Origin: Acanthamoeba sp. SK_2022b
Taxonomy: Eukaryota; Discosea; Longamoebia; Acanthamoebidae
Assembly: GCA_027943245.1 (NCBI GenBank)
Contig: JANDJZ010000260.1
Location: 1 to 62,502 of the forward strand
Reading direction: 5' to 3'
Length of the DNA stretch: 62,502 nt
Numbering within the stretch: the stretch's first letter is position 1; every line of letters begins with the position of its first letter. Below are positions 22,056 to 30,993 of this stretch, in pieces. Both the position numbers and the translations under genes were made by a program. The notes under the pieces were generated by a model. That model made no database searches, was not told the DNA's origin, and saw only the letters and a program-made list of their open reading frames with translations.

Positions 22056-23192
22056 CTACGAGTCGGCAGACACGTTGAAGAGCACATCTGTGAAGGAAGA
22101 CGGGATCTGGCGCACCATGTAGTGGCGCCAGAAGGTGCTGGGATCCTTCCAGCCACCCAGGCGGAACAGGGCATCAGGATCGATGCCAGCATGAATGCCT
22201 GCCATGACGCCTGACTTGTGGAAGGCGCGTGCCGTGAACATGGAAGGATCAAGGTCCGCATCACGTGCCACGCTCTTGAGGATCTCAGCACAGCGCCCAA
22301 AGGAGAGCTTGGAGTAGGGAGGCTCCAGCTTGAAGACTAGGCGGCACTCGCGGACGCGGGCACGGAGGTGAGCAGTCTGCGATGACCAGCGACGGAAGGT
22401 AGCGACAGGGCAGAGAGCCTTGTCGGCACACTTGTAGATGGTCACAGAGTGGCCGTCACCATAGAGGTCGTTCTTGAAGCCAGTCAGTGGGACAACCAGG
22501 GCCTCTTTGTCGCCTTCCTCGATGATGGAGACGCTGTCAAAGAGGGGAAGAGTGGCGGCAGAGACCTGCAAGGCGCCCAACACGCACAGGAGTGCAATGA
22601 GTTTGGCGCGTGTCTTGTGCAAGGGTGTGTTCACACCCCAGTGGTGGAAGAGGTTGGCCAGGTTGGAGAGGTCAAATGTGTGGCCATGGTTGATTGGGCG
22701 TCTTGTGTGACCCTGGATCAGGGCTTGGTGAAGCCGCTTGATGAGTGGGTTGTGGGTTGGGAACAGGTTGAGCGGCTTGTACAAGGTACTGATGGCTGCC
22801 AGGTGTGACTTGATGGACGATGCTGGGCGTTGGCAGGCACGCGTTGCTATCTTGATGAAGTTAGCGATTGTTGCAACAGCAACGTCTCGTTCAGGCGGGA
22901 AGCTCACTCCCTCACGCTCACAGAAGTCATGGAAGCGGATGAGGGAGGAGCGGTAGTGGCGCCACGTAGCTGGCGCCAGCGCGCTGTCTAGCATTGCAAG
23001 GGCCTGCTCAGACCACCCCGCAGTCCTGGAGATCCAGATATCCTGCAGGCGATCCAGCGCCAAGAGGGGTTGTGGATTGGTTCTGGCAGTGCTGGCAGCG
23101 TCCACTTGAACGAAGTGTGGTGGTTGGGGATGGGCACTGGCGGCTCGGAGCACAGGTCCATCAGGTCCTGGAACCACTGCCTGCCCTCCCAA
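22056..23192 (-). CDS. DIRS 1 tyrosine recombinase-like protein
   Basis: The frame has up to 378 residues. It has a SAM-like N-terminal half (LAPATWRHYRSSLIRFHDFC, SSIKSHLAAISTLYKP) and a catalytic half. The block that normally carries the first catalytic Arg reads VLGALQVSAATLPLF, with Gln at the expected place. The usual H-x-x-R box appears as RAFHKSGVMAGIHAGIDPD. The C-terminal tyrosine (FWRHYMV) is present. It would join the circular DNA to the target if active. The start codon is uncertain because the frame overlaps the RNase H frame. Confidence 0.85.
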   Translation of the reverse strand: MGGQAVVPGPDGPVLRAASAHPQPPHFVQVDAASTARTNPQPLLALDRLQDIWISRTAGWSEQALAMLDSALAPATWRHYRSSLIRFHDFCEREGVSFPPERDVAVATIANFIKIATRACQRPASSIKSHLAAISTLYKPLNLFPTHNPLIKRLHQALIQGHTRRPINHGHTFDLSNLANLFHHWGVNTPLHKTRAKLIALLCVLGALQVSAATLPLFDSVSIIEEGDKEALVVPLTGFKNDLYGDGHSVTIYKCADKALCPVATFRRWSSQTAHLRARVRECRLVFKLEPPYSKLSFGRCAEILKSVARDADLDPSMFTARAFHKSGVMAGIHAGIDPDALFRLGGWKDPSTFWRHYMVRQIPSSFTDVLFNVSADS

Positions 23193-24040
23193 ACCGGCAC
23201 AATGATGGTGGCCGGGGCTTGCTGGCGCTGAAGGAGAGCAACGATCTTCGGGATCAGGGCAATCGGGGGCACCACCCAGTTGTTGTCGCCGTGCCAGTCC
23301 TGGGTCAGCGCATCCACTGCCTCCACGCCCTCCTTGTGGAAGCGGCTGTTGAAGCAGGGCAGCCTGGCGTTCTGGGCTGACGCCATGCGGTCCACTGTGT
23401 GGGGACCCCAGCGCTGGTCCAGCATGTCAAAGAGGTCGTCGGCCAGGCTCCACTCGTGCTGAGGGTAGAGGCAGCTCAACAGATCTGCCCGGCTGTTGTC
23501 GAGGCCGGGCAGATGGCAAGCCACCAGCTGTGCCCGATGCCGCTCGCACCAGGCCAAGATCTTGCGCATCGTCTGGTTCATCGCCATGTTGCGGCCGCCC
23601 AACTTGTTGATGTAGGCGACTGCCGTGACATTGTCGCAGCGCACCAGGATTGACTTCCCCTGCAACAAGGGCTGGAAGGACCACAGGGAGTGGAGCACAG
23701 CCTTGAGCTCCAGTTCGTTGATATGGCGTAGTTTCCCGCGCCACCAGCCTGCGGAAGTAGCACTCGAGCCCTTCAGAGCTGCGCCCCACCCAGTAAGGGA
23801 GGCGTTGGTGTCGAGAACCATGTCATGTGGCCTTGTTGATGCCACATGACCGTCCCATGTCAAGAGGCCTGCCAGCCACTCCTTCAGGTCGCTGATGGAG
23901 GAGGAGGACAGGCGCACGTTGCTTGTCCAGTCGCGGTGATGCTTGATGTTGTGGTAGAGGTTGTGCAAGAGGAGCTGTGCAGGGAGGACTGCCCTGGTCA
24001 GAGAGCAGCAGTGGCCGGCCACTGCTGCCGCTCTGCGCAC
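22988..24040 (-). CDS. DIRS 1 RNase H region of pol
   Basis: The frame contains VLDTNASLTGWGAAL, ELELKAVLHSLWSFQPLL, LVRCDNVTAVAYINKLGG and HLPGLDNSRADLLSCL, which are the D, E, D and D blocks of RNase H in DIRS and related elements. It lies in another frame from the RT, so a frameshift, a sequencing error or unrecognised expression signal lies near 24040-24095. It overlaps the recombinase frame by about 200 bases. Confidence 0.85.
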   Translation of the reverse strand: MRRAAAVAGHCCSLTRAVLPAQLLLHNLYHNIKHHRDWTSNVRLSSSSISDLKEWLAGLLTWDGHVASTRPHDMVLDTNASLTGWGAALKGSSATSAGWWRGKLRHINELELKAVLHSLWSFQPLLQGKSILVRCDNVTAVAYINKLGGRNMAMNQTMRKILAWCERHRAQLVACHLPGLDNSRADLLSCLYPQHEWSLADDLFDMLDQRWGPHTVDRMASAQNARLPCFNSRFHKEGVEAVDALTQDWHGDNNWVVPPIALIPKIVALLQRQQAPATIIVPVWEGRQWFQDLMDLCSEPPVPIPNHHTSFKWTLPALPEPIHNPSWRWIACRISGSPGLRGGLSRPLQC

Positions 24041-24091
24041 TGGGACTACTCCGCACTGGGCTTGTGTGCGCAGCAGGCGCTTGATGTCATG

Positions 24092-24970
24092 TCACAGCGT
24101 GTGAGCCTTGTTTGGGGGAACTCGAAAGCATGGCTCGGGGCCTGATGTGTCCACTGTCAGGCCGAGGAACTCCTTGGACTGGCTCGGCTGGAGAGAGGAT
24201 TTCTCCTTGCTGATGTGCCAGCCCAAGGTGGAGAGGTGATGGAGAACGAGATTGCGTTTCTCCAAGGCCTCGCTCAAGCTGGCCGCCATGACGATCAGAT
24301 CGTCCATGTAGGCCAGGCACCGCACGCCTTTTGCCGTCAAGGACCGTGTGGTGGTCTGCACGAACCTCGTGAAAATCCACAGTGAGGCGTTCAGGCCGAA
24401 GGGGAAGCCCTGGTAAGCATAGCAGCGGCCTCTCCAGCAGATGGACAGGAGATGTTGGTGGGCTGGGTGCACCTCTGCGTGAAAGAAGCTGTCCTTGAAG
24501 TTGATTGTGAACATGAAGTCGCCTGGGTGGAGAAGTGACGCCAGGTCCTGAAGTGACTGGAACTTGAACTTGGGGGGATGGACATAACAGTTGAGAACTC
24601 GCATGTCGACAATCAGGCAAAACTTGCCATTCTTCTTCAGCACCACGCCGATAGGAGAGAGGAAGGCCTGCTCGTGGGGAAGAAGCTCTCGAAGGGCTCG
24701 CTTGGAAAGGAGACACTGAATCTCGCCATCCACCCAAGCCACCTGGCTTTCGGTGAGGCGATGATTGCGCATCGAGCGGAGAGCTGGGAGCTGCGAGATC
24801 GGCAGCTTGACACCATAACGAATCCAACGCAGGAGGGCCGGTGATGCTCCCTCCTGTCGCCACCAGTTGAGGTGTGGCCGAAACGATCCCATGATGGGCA
24901 CGCTTGGCAATGCGCTTGGGCGTGGGATCTCCCCCCTGGACAGGGGAGCCTGCGTGGCTGTTGGAAGCAC
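24092..24970 (-). CDS. DIRS 1 reverse transcriptase
   Basis: The RT blocks are all present: QVAWVDGEIQCLLSKRALRE, FLSPIGVVLKKNGKFCLIVD, FMFTINFKDSFFHAEVHP, YQGFPFGLNASLWIFTRFVQ and the active site LAYMDDLIVMA, followed by LGWHISKEKSSLQPSQSKEF. The Y-M-D-D box is intact. The frame opens at a GTG that shares its G with the TAG stop of gag. Confidence 0.9.
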   Translation of the reverse strand: MLPTATQAPLSRGEIPRPSALPSVPIMGSFRPHLNWWRQEGASPALLRWIRYGVKLPISQLPALRSMRNHRLTESQVAWVDGEIQCLLSKRALRELLPHEQAFLSPIGVVLKKNGKFCLIVDMRVLNCYVHPPKFKFQSLQDLASLLHPGDFMFTINFKDSFFHAEVHPAHQHLLSICWRGRCYAYQGFPFGLNASLWIFTRFVQTTTRSLTAKGVRCLAYMDDLIVMAASLSEALEKRNLVLHHLSTLGWHISKEKSSLQPSQSKEFLGLTVDTSGPEPCFRVPPNKAHTL

Positions 24971-25926
24971 TAATTGTGGGTGGCGCTGGAGCCCGCGCCA
25001 TGGCCAGAAGAGTTCTTGTTATGGAAAGGGCGCTTGCCCTTGGATGACGCTGGTGAAGTGGCGGAGCTGGAGTTCTTCCACTTGCCAGGAGATTTCGCAG
25101 GAGCCTTATTTGAGGCTTGCTGTTTTAGGGCCACGAACTTGAGTGCTCCAAAAAAGTGATTGTGGTCCTTGGTGAGGGTGGTTGACCCCTCCAGGGCGTG
25201 GAAGGTAGGCAGCGCCTCAGCGGGAAGGGCCTTGGTCATCCACATCTCGTCTCGCGCCCGCAGCTGGGTGCGCATACCAATGAGGGCGGTGGTAGCGATA
25301 TCCTCAGCTTCCTCCACCGCGTCAGGGTAGCGAAGGGACAAGCAAGCGGTGATCTGCAGGATTGTGCGGAAGAGCTTGAACGCCTCCTGCAGACAGGCCA
25401 CAGCCGCCTTCTCCTCCTTGGAAAGGCTGATGTTGGAGGATTGGGGGAAGGCGACACCGTTGGCTACAGGGACAGACTGCACCTGGCGATGGATAGTGTG
25501 TAGGCGGTCGTCCAGATCAGATGTGAAGAGGGAAGCTGAAGCGATGTAGGCGGCAACTGCTTCCCCATCCGTCTGATACGTAGCTGGGGCCTGGGTCATG
25601 GTTGGGGTTGAGCGAGGTCTGGCCTCAGAAGGAGCTGGGGGGCCAGACAGGCTCAGAGCCAACATGACTGTGGGCAAAGGCGTCTCAGTAGGAGGGGCCG
25701 GACGGTCCACTTCCTTACCTCTCGCCAAGCCAGTTGGGTCCCCTGCCACGAAGGCAGAGAGGGCCACGTTGACCATCTCAAGGATGTTAGCCTTGAGCTC
25801 AGATATTTTGACGTCAGAGGACATGTCGCGTTCTTCGTCTGACGAATTGGAAGAGGATGAAGAAGAAGAGTTGTTCATCCAACTTAGTTGCCCGACGAAC
25901 GGTGGCCCACGCAGATGAGGAAGCAA
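24970..25926 (-). CDS. DIRS 1 gag-like protein
   Basis: This long uninterrupted frame precedes the RT, in the gag position. The first clear ATG-type start is near 25876 (MNNSSSSSSSNSSDEERDMS). It has a Ser/acidic N-terminus, helical middle (LQEAFKLFRTILQITACLSL) and a basic Ser/Lys/Gly-rich end suited to nucleic-acid binding. No zinc knuckle is seen. The stop TAG is part of the AATTAGTG overlap with RT. Confidence 0.8.
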   Translation of the reverse strand: MLPHLRGPPFVGQLSWMNNSSSSSSSNSSDEERDMSSDVKISELKANILEMVNVALSAFVAGDPTGLARGKEVDRPAPPTETPLPTVMLALSLSGPPAPSEARPRSTPTMTQAPATYQTDGEAVAAYIASASLFTSDLDDRLHTIHRQVQSVPVANGVAFPQSSNISLSKEEKAAVACLQEAFKLFRTILQITACLSLRYPDAVEEAEDIATTALIGMRTQLRARDEMWMTKALPAEALPTFHALEGSTTLTKDHNHFFGALKFVALKQQASNKAPAKSPGKWKNSSSATSPASSKGKRPFHNKNSSGHGAGSSATHN

Positions 25927-26040
25927 AAAGAAAGATGCTGTACTGGACGTGTTTTTTAGTATTTATTTCCTTAAAGAAATACTAAAAAACAACGCAGAGA
26001 GCGTTCGACTGGAGAGTAACTGGCGTTACCTCCAGGTAAC
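25919..26040 (-). repeat. DIRS 1 right inverted terminal repeat and outer end
   Basis: The core to 26006 is the inverse of the left terminal repeat. The outer end to about 26040 contains the inverted pair TGGCGTTACCT and AGGTAACGCCA with a 2-base loop, running to or just past the host junction. Confidence 0.88.
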
Positions 26041-26424
26041 GCCAGTTGCCAGCTTTGAAGAAATCACCAACTGTGGACAACGGTGGATAGAGTTGGTGCA
26101 GAAGCGTGAAAAGGCGCTCATGCTGGAGAAGGAGGAGTTTGAGGACGAGTGAAACGCTTTCCAGGAGATGCGCGCCAAGCTCAAGGATACCACCCAGTTT
26201 GGGTCGCCCGTGAAGCTCAATGTGGGTGGCAAGCTCTTCGTGACCTCCCTTGAAACGCTGCGCACCCGCGAGCCACTTGGTTATCAGAGGGGGAGGAACA
26301 CTCTGTGTTTAACTTCTTATTTATTTCGTTCAAAATTAATAAATAAAAGGTTAAAAACACGCCCTCGGACTTCAGTCTTGAATGGCCTCGTCTCTGCTGG
26401 CCATGGGGATGGAGGGAGGGTGAT

Positions 26425-26514
26425 GCACAGAGTGTTCCTCCCCCTCTGATAACCAAGCTTACCACAAGTGGTAATGCCAATTACCAGAGTGGTTTGGAAC
26501 ACTCTGTGTTTAAC
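26425..26514 (+). repeat. DIRS 2 internal complementary region
   Basis: CAGAGTGTTCCTCCCCCTCT followed by GATAACC is complementary to the left end, and GGTAATGCCAATTACCAGAG followed by TGG is complementary, with a few mismatches, to the right end. Confidence 0.9.
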
Positions 26515-27166
26515 TGGTACTGCAACTAGAGCTGTCATCAGAAGTGCTCAGGTTGAAGATCAAGTCTGAGTATGCCTCTGGGACCATGCGCAATACATAG
26601 TGGTGCCAGAACATGTCAGAGGACTTCCAACCACCAAGCTTGAAGATCACGTCTGGGTGGATGCCCACTTCGAGACCGGCCATGATGCCAGTCTTGCAGA
26701 AGGACTTGGGCAAGAAGATCGACATGTCCAGGCCTGCCTCTGCCATGACCTTGCATAGAATCTTTGCACAATTGCTGGGCTTCAGCTGGTTGCACAGAGA
26801 GTCAAGGGAGAAGAGCAGCCTGCAAGAGCGCACTCCTGCTTGGAGGCTGGCAGTCCTAGCCTTCCAGTCAGCAAACACTTGAACTGGGCAACAGAGTGGG
26901 TCAGAAGCTTTGTGGAGGGTAACCATGTTACCCTTGCTGAAGCAGTCATTTTTGTAACCAACCACTGGAACCACAAGCTGCAATGAGGAGGAAGCACACA
27001 ACACCTGGTCAAAGAAGGGAAGAGTGGTGGCCAACACTTGGAATGCGCCCAGCAAGCACAGGAGGGCCAAGAGCTTGGCCTGCAGCTGCTGCTTGGATGG
27101 TCTCTCACCCCACTGGTGGAACAAGAGGCGAAGCTTGCCAACATTGAAAGACGGGGTGCTCTCCAC
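26510..27166 (-). pseudogene. DIRS 2 tyrosine recombinase-like region
   Basis: The C-terminal catalytic half is open (GAFQVLATTLPFFDQV, FKLGGWKSSDMFWHHYVLRM). As in element 1, the expected Arg I is Gln. The H-x-x-R box reads KSFCKTGIMAGLEVG. The tyrosine remains. The N-terminal half must be read in a different frame (27219-28052 region), so at least one frameshift is present near 27170-27240. Confidence 0.8.
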
Positions 27167-27238
27167 TGGGCGCTTGGTCCTGGACCTGATGAGGCCCTCG
27201 CAGCAGGTTGGCTTGGTATCATCTCCATGTTGAAGGAG

Positions 27239-29151
27239 CTAGAGCTGCAGACAGGGTGTTGACTGCGCCCTGGGACCAGCTGGTTGTGTGTGCCGCCCAG
27301 AGATCTGGCAGGCTACCCACAACCACTGCCTGTTCCTGAGCGGCTCTGGCTGCTTGTCGCCTAGCGTGATGAAGCTGTCTGGCGAGTTGGGGATGGCCAC
27401 TGGACTGTTGATGATCAGGTTGAGCAGGTTGGGCCACCACCTGCAGCCACGCCAGAGAGGAATGATGATTGTGGCCACCATGCATTGCCAACACACCAGG
27501 TTCAGCATGCTGGGAATGAGTGTGACTGGCGGCGCTGCCCAGTTGTTCTTGTTGGTCCAGTGCTGGAGAAGTGCGTTGGTGGCCTCTGCGCCTGGCTTGA
27601 TGAACCTGCTGTTGAATCTGGGCAGCAGTGTGTTCTTGGCTGAGGTGAAGTGGTTGACTGTGTGAGGCCCCCACTTGGCTTCTAGTTTGGCAAAAAGTCT
27701 CTGCCCAGTGTGCCACTTGTGGTGGTGGTGAAGCTGGCTGAGAGTGTCCGCCTTGCTGTTTGTCGCTCCTGGCAGGTAGATGGCTTTTGTCTGGACTCCA
27801 TTTGCTGCTGCCCAGTGGAAGATCTTGGTGACTATCCGTTTGAGGTGAGGATTCCTCCCGCTGAGCTTGTTCAGGTATGGGACTGTTGTCATGTTGTTGG
27901 ACCTGAACAGGACTGCCTTGTTGTGAAGGTGAGTGTTGAACGCCTTGCAGGTGTTCCAGACTGTGCGTAGCTTGAGCTTGTTGATGTGGTGAGTGTTGTT
28001 GTGCCACCAGCCTGCTGAGGTAAGTGTCCTGCATGATGAAGTCATGCCCCATCCAGACAGGGATGTGTTGGTGTCAATGACCACGTTGGTGGGCCTCCTC
28101 ACTGCCATGTTCCCATCCCAGATGTGCAGGCCATTGCACCACTCCAGCAGGTCCTGGACTGCCTCTGGAGAGAGGTGGACCAGGCTGGACCATGACTCTC
28201 TGCTCATGATGACTTGGAACATGTTGTGCAGGAGGAGTGGGGCTGGGAGCACCGCTCTGGAGAGGGATGTGCAGAGGCCCACTACCATGGCCATGTGGTG
28301 GACTGGCACCAACCCCTTGGACTTGAAGTCCATATAGGCCATCAGGTGCAAGCCTTTGTTGTGCAGTGAGTGGATTGTGCAGTGCACAAATTGGGTGAAT
28401 GCCCATGGCAAGATGCTGAGCCTGAAGGGGAGCACTTGGTAGGTGTAGCGCTTGCCTTCCCACTTGAACATGAGGAGGTGCTGGTGGGAAGGGTCCACCT
28501 CCACGTGGAAGAACCTGTCCTTGAAATCAATTGTGACCAACCAGTCACCCTCTTTTGCCATCAATGCCAATTTGGGGAGACCTTTGAACTTGAACTTGGG
28601 TGTGTGCATGAAGGAGTTGAGGAAGTGCAGGTCGACAATCATCCACATCAAGCAGATTTCTTGGGCACAGCTCCAATTGGGGATAAGAGCGCCTTCTCAT
28701 GGGGAAGGAGTAGGTGGATTGCTTTGATCTCCAAGAGGCGAGAGATCTCCTCTTCCATGAAGACTTGCTGGAGGTCATCCAGCTTGAAGTTTTGCTGTTT
28801 GATCAGCAGGGGGCGTCTGCACAGGGGGATGTGGAACCCTTTGCTGGCCCAACAGAGAAGCACCTTTGATGCTCCTGTGTTGCGCCACTGGGCTAGCCTT
28901 GCTTGAAATGTGTGCACCATGCTGTGGTGAGCTGGCCAGCCTGGCTGGGGAACTGGCCACTGGGGCAGGGACAGTGAGCTTGGCCCTGTGTTTGGTGATG
29001 TGCTTTGGTTGAGCGCCATTGCTGGAGATTGAAGCAGTAGAACTGCCACTGGAACTAGACCCAGCCAAGGCCCAGGCTGATGAGGCGGCAAAGGTTGCGC
29101 CACCAGAGGCGGGACTCCCCAAGGGGGAGCTCCACCAGGACTGAGAGCCAC
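27239..29151 (-). pseudogene. DIRS 2 RT-RNase H with internal deletion
   Basis: Two frames cover it. 29151-28648 carries QVFMEEEISRLLEIKAIHLL and LLPHEKALLSPIGAVPKK. 28651-27239 carries DWLVTIDFKDRFFHVEVDPS, PFRLSILPWAFTQFVH and LMAYMDFKSKG, then directly the RNase H blocks (VVIDTNTSLSGWGM, KLKLRTVWNTCKAF, LFRSNNMTTVPYLN). Compared with element 1, the second Asp of Y-M-D-D and the following thumb segment are missing. Confidence 0.85.
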
Positions 29152-29933
29152 TAATTGGCGCTGGCGCTGTCACCCACGCCATGGCTCTCAGATTTATTCA
29201 AACAGTTGAAGTGGTGGCGATTGCCGCCATTGGAAGATGAGTTGTTCTTGCCTTGCGACGATGATTGCTTGGCGCCACCACGCCAGTCAGACCTGGCACA
29301 AGCCACCTTGGCCATGTTTGCGGCCACCAAGAACTGCATCACCTCCATGGCCACCTTGCGATCATCCGCGCTGATGCCGCCCGCCTGGAAGGCTCACCAT
29401 GTCTTGAAGTTGTTGTGCATGACACCTTTGAAGAAGATGTCCCTACAGGCGTTGAGCAGGCCACGGATCGTGTACAGCAAGGCAAAGATCACTGTGCTGA
29501 ACTTGGCATAGGCCTCCTGGTGGAGGTGGATGCCAGAGATGGCCGCCTTCAGGACGACCCTGTTGGATTTGTACACCTCACGGAGCAGGCGCACAGCAGC
29601 GGCTTCGTCCTTGGAGAAGTCGCACCCATCGTTGGACGGGAACTTGGTGAGGCCATGCAGAGGAGCTGAAGTGAAGTGCCTGGCATCTTCAAAAAGATCG
29701 TCCAGATCGTCTGCAAAAACGTCAAGATCAAAGTCGTCCAACTGTTCCATGATATCAGTCAAAGGCCCAACAGCTGCTTTCAGAGCAGCAAGCGACGACA
29801 CCGACGTAGAAGAGGTGGGGTGTTGAACGTTTCCCAGAGGCTTGTGAGCGCCTTGTTCAGTGTGATCTTCCTCATCCAAATTGACAAGGGATATGGACTT
29901 GCCCTTCATGAAGCAGCTCGAGAAGTTAAACAC
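29151..29933 (-). pseudogene. DIRS 2 gag-like region, split
   Basis: The frame 29933-29394 holds the acidic N-terminal and helical part (SKDEAAAVRLLREVYKSNRV). A separate frame 29354-29151 holds the Ser/Asn/Gly/Lys-rich end (MAMEVMQFLVAANMAKVACA), ending at the same AATTAGTG junction as element 1. A frameshift lies between them near 29360-29395. Confidence 0.75.
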
Positions 29934-30615
29934 AGAGTGTTCCGAACCACTCTGGTAATCGGCATTACTGCTTGCGGTAACAGGTCTTTCCTTGCGGCCA
30001 TGTTCTCGGGCGAGTGGAAGACCGAGGCGGACGAGAACGGGGCCTTCTTCATCGATAGGTAAGTGAGGCGCCCATCCACCGAAACCCGGCCTCGCTAATC
30101 AGCTGAGCCTCAGGGACGGAAAGCACTTTCGCGTTCTTCTCAACTACCTCCGCACGGGAGAGATGGTCTGGCCTCTCGACTCTGCCTCCAAGAGGGAGCT
30201 CGAGCTCGAGCTCGAGTATTACCAGTTCGAGAGCCTGACTGCCCTCGCCTCGGCCCTGCCGTTTTCGGGTTCCCTCGTGTTGGCTGCCCACGAAGAGCAT
30301 CAACTCAAGCTCCTCGAGTGGCGCAGCCAGTCAATCGGATCCTCGGCCTTGACTCCGGAGTGGCATCTACTGTTTCGGGCGTCGCGTGACGGCTACGATC
30401 AGTCCGCTTTCCAGCGGCTGTGCTTTGGGAAGCCTGATACCTTTCTTGTTGCCCGTGGTCGAGAGGGAAACATCTTCGGCGGATATGCCTTTTCCGCACG
30501 TGGAGACAGAGCTGACTCGAGGTCATTCGCTTTTATCATGTCCACGCCCAGCGGCCAGGGCCCGCTGAAATGGAACAGACACCCTCGAAAATCAGGCGAG
30601 TTAGTTCAATTTTAG

Positions 30616-30993
30616 CTCCGACTTCGTCCTTCTCTGACGAGACTGCACATGCCGCAACATCGGTGATCGAGCGTGCACCGGCACACCGGCGCACATGCTG
30701 CTTCAGGGCAGCGACCTCCACGCTTGGTGAGAACCCAATCAGGCCTTCGACGTATGTTCATGTCTGTGAAGTGAAACATGTCCTCCTTCACCGAAGCCGC
30801 ACCGGAAAATGAACAGAATGGGGGGGGACATGCCCATACTAAAGCCCAGCACGCACCTGCCCCTCTTCATCTCCAAACTCTACCTTTTGCAACAACAGTA
30901 CGCGCCTCCTGCTCTCTGGCGTTCGTGTGGGTGATGTTGTGGCGCAGGCCTTAAACTCGTTAACCGGACCTTTGTACTGAGCGAACGTCGATC
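30616..30993. other. Non-coding stretch before the P0 gene
   Basis: About 380 bases with no convincing gene. It should hold the end of the BTB/TLDc locus and the P0 promoter. Confidence 0.4.

Larger units (their letters stand above)
21808..26040 (-). mobile_element. DIRS-type retroelement 1, largely intact
   Basis: It reads leftward: gag (25926-24970), RT (24970-24092), RNase H region (24040-22988) and tyrosine recombinase (23192-22056). Inverted termini (21829-21913 and 25919-26006) carry distinct outer ends, and a region at 21944-22029 is complementary to both outer ends joined. That is the hallmark of DIRS elements, which replicate through a circle and integrate without LTRs or integrase. 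No target duplication is seen, and host reading frame continues directly across it. Confidence 0.93.
26279..29981 (-). mobile_element. DIRS-type retroelement 2, defective
   Basis: It has the same layout as element 1, 240 bases away, but the sequence is clearly diverged. Left end 26279-26316, internal complementary region 26425-26514 and right end 29926-29981 show the DIRS architecture. It reads leftward through gag, RT/RNase H and recombinase. RT has lost the segment from the catalytic box to the start of RNase H. It interrupts the BTB domain codons of the host gene between REP and FLAAMF. Confidence 0.92.
21752..30615 (+). pseudogene. BTB/POZ (KCTD-type)-TLDc gene split by two retroelements
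   Basis: Three pieces form one gene. Piece 1 (21752-21807) starts ATG AACACTACC and stops being host sequence at the first DIRS element. Piece 2 (26041-26278) continues in frame with ASFEEITNCGQRWIELVQKR, a helical region and the BTB start KLNVGGKLFVTSLETLRT. Piece 3 (29982-30058, intron, 30114-30615) continues FLAAMFSGEWKTEADENGAF, HFRVLLNYLRTGE and a TLDc-like end (WHLLFRASRDGYDQSAF, GREGNIFGGYAF). Relatives act as Cullin-3 adaptors or stress proteins. A TGA at 26150-26152 breaks piece 2, probably replacing Trp. The TLDc end looks shortened. Almost certainly non-functional at this locus. Confidence 0.85.

Noticed and set aside
24087..25001. Pro/Ser/Arg-rich frame overlapping the DIRS 1 RT
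   Set aside because: The other frame contains every RT block; this one is a GC-rich shadow.
27219..28052. Gln/Ser-rich frame overlapping the DIRS 2 RNase H
   Set aside because: Most is a shadow of the RNase H frame; only its end may carry the displaced recombinase N-terminus.
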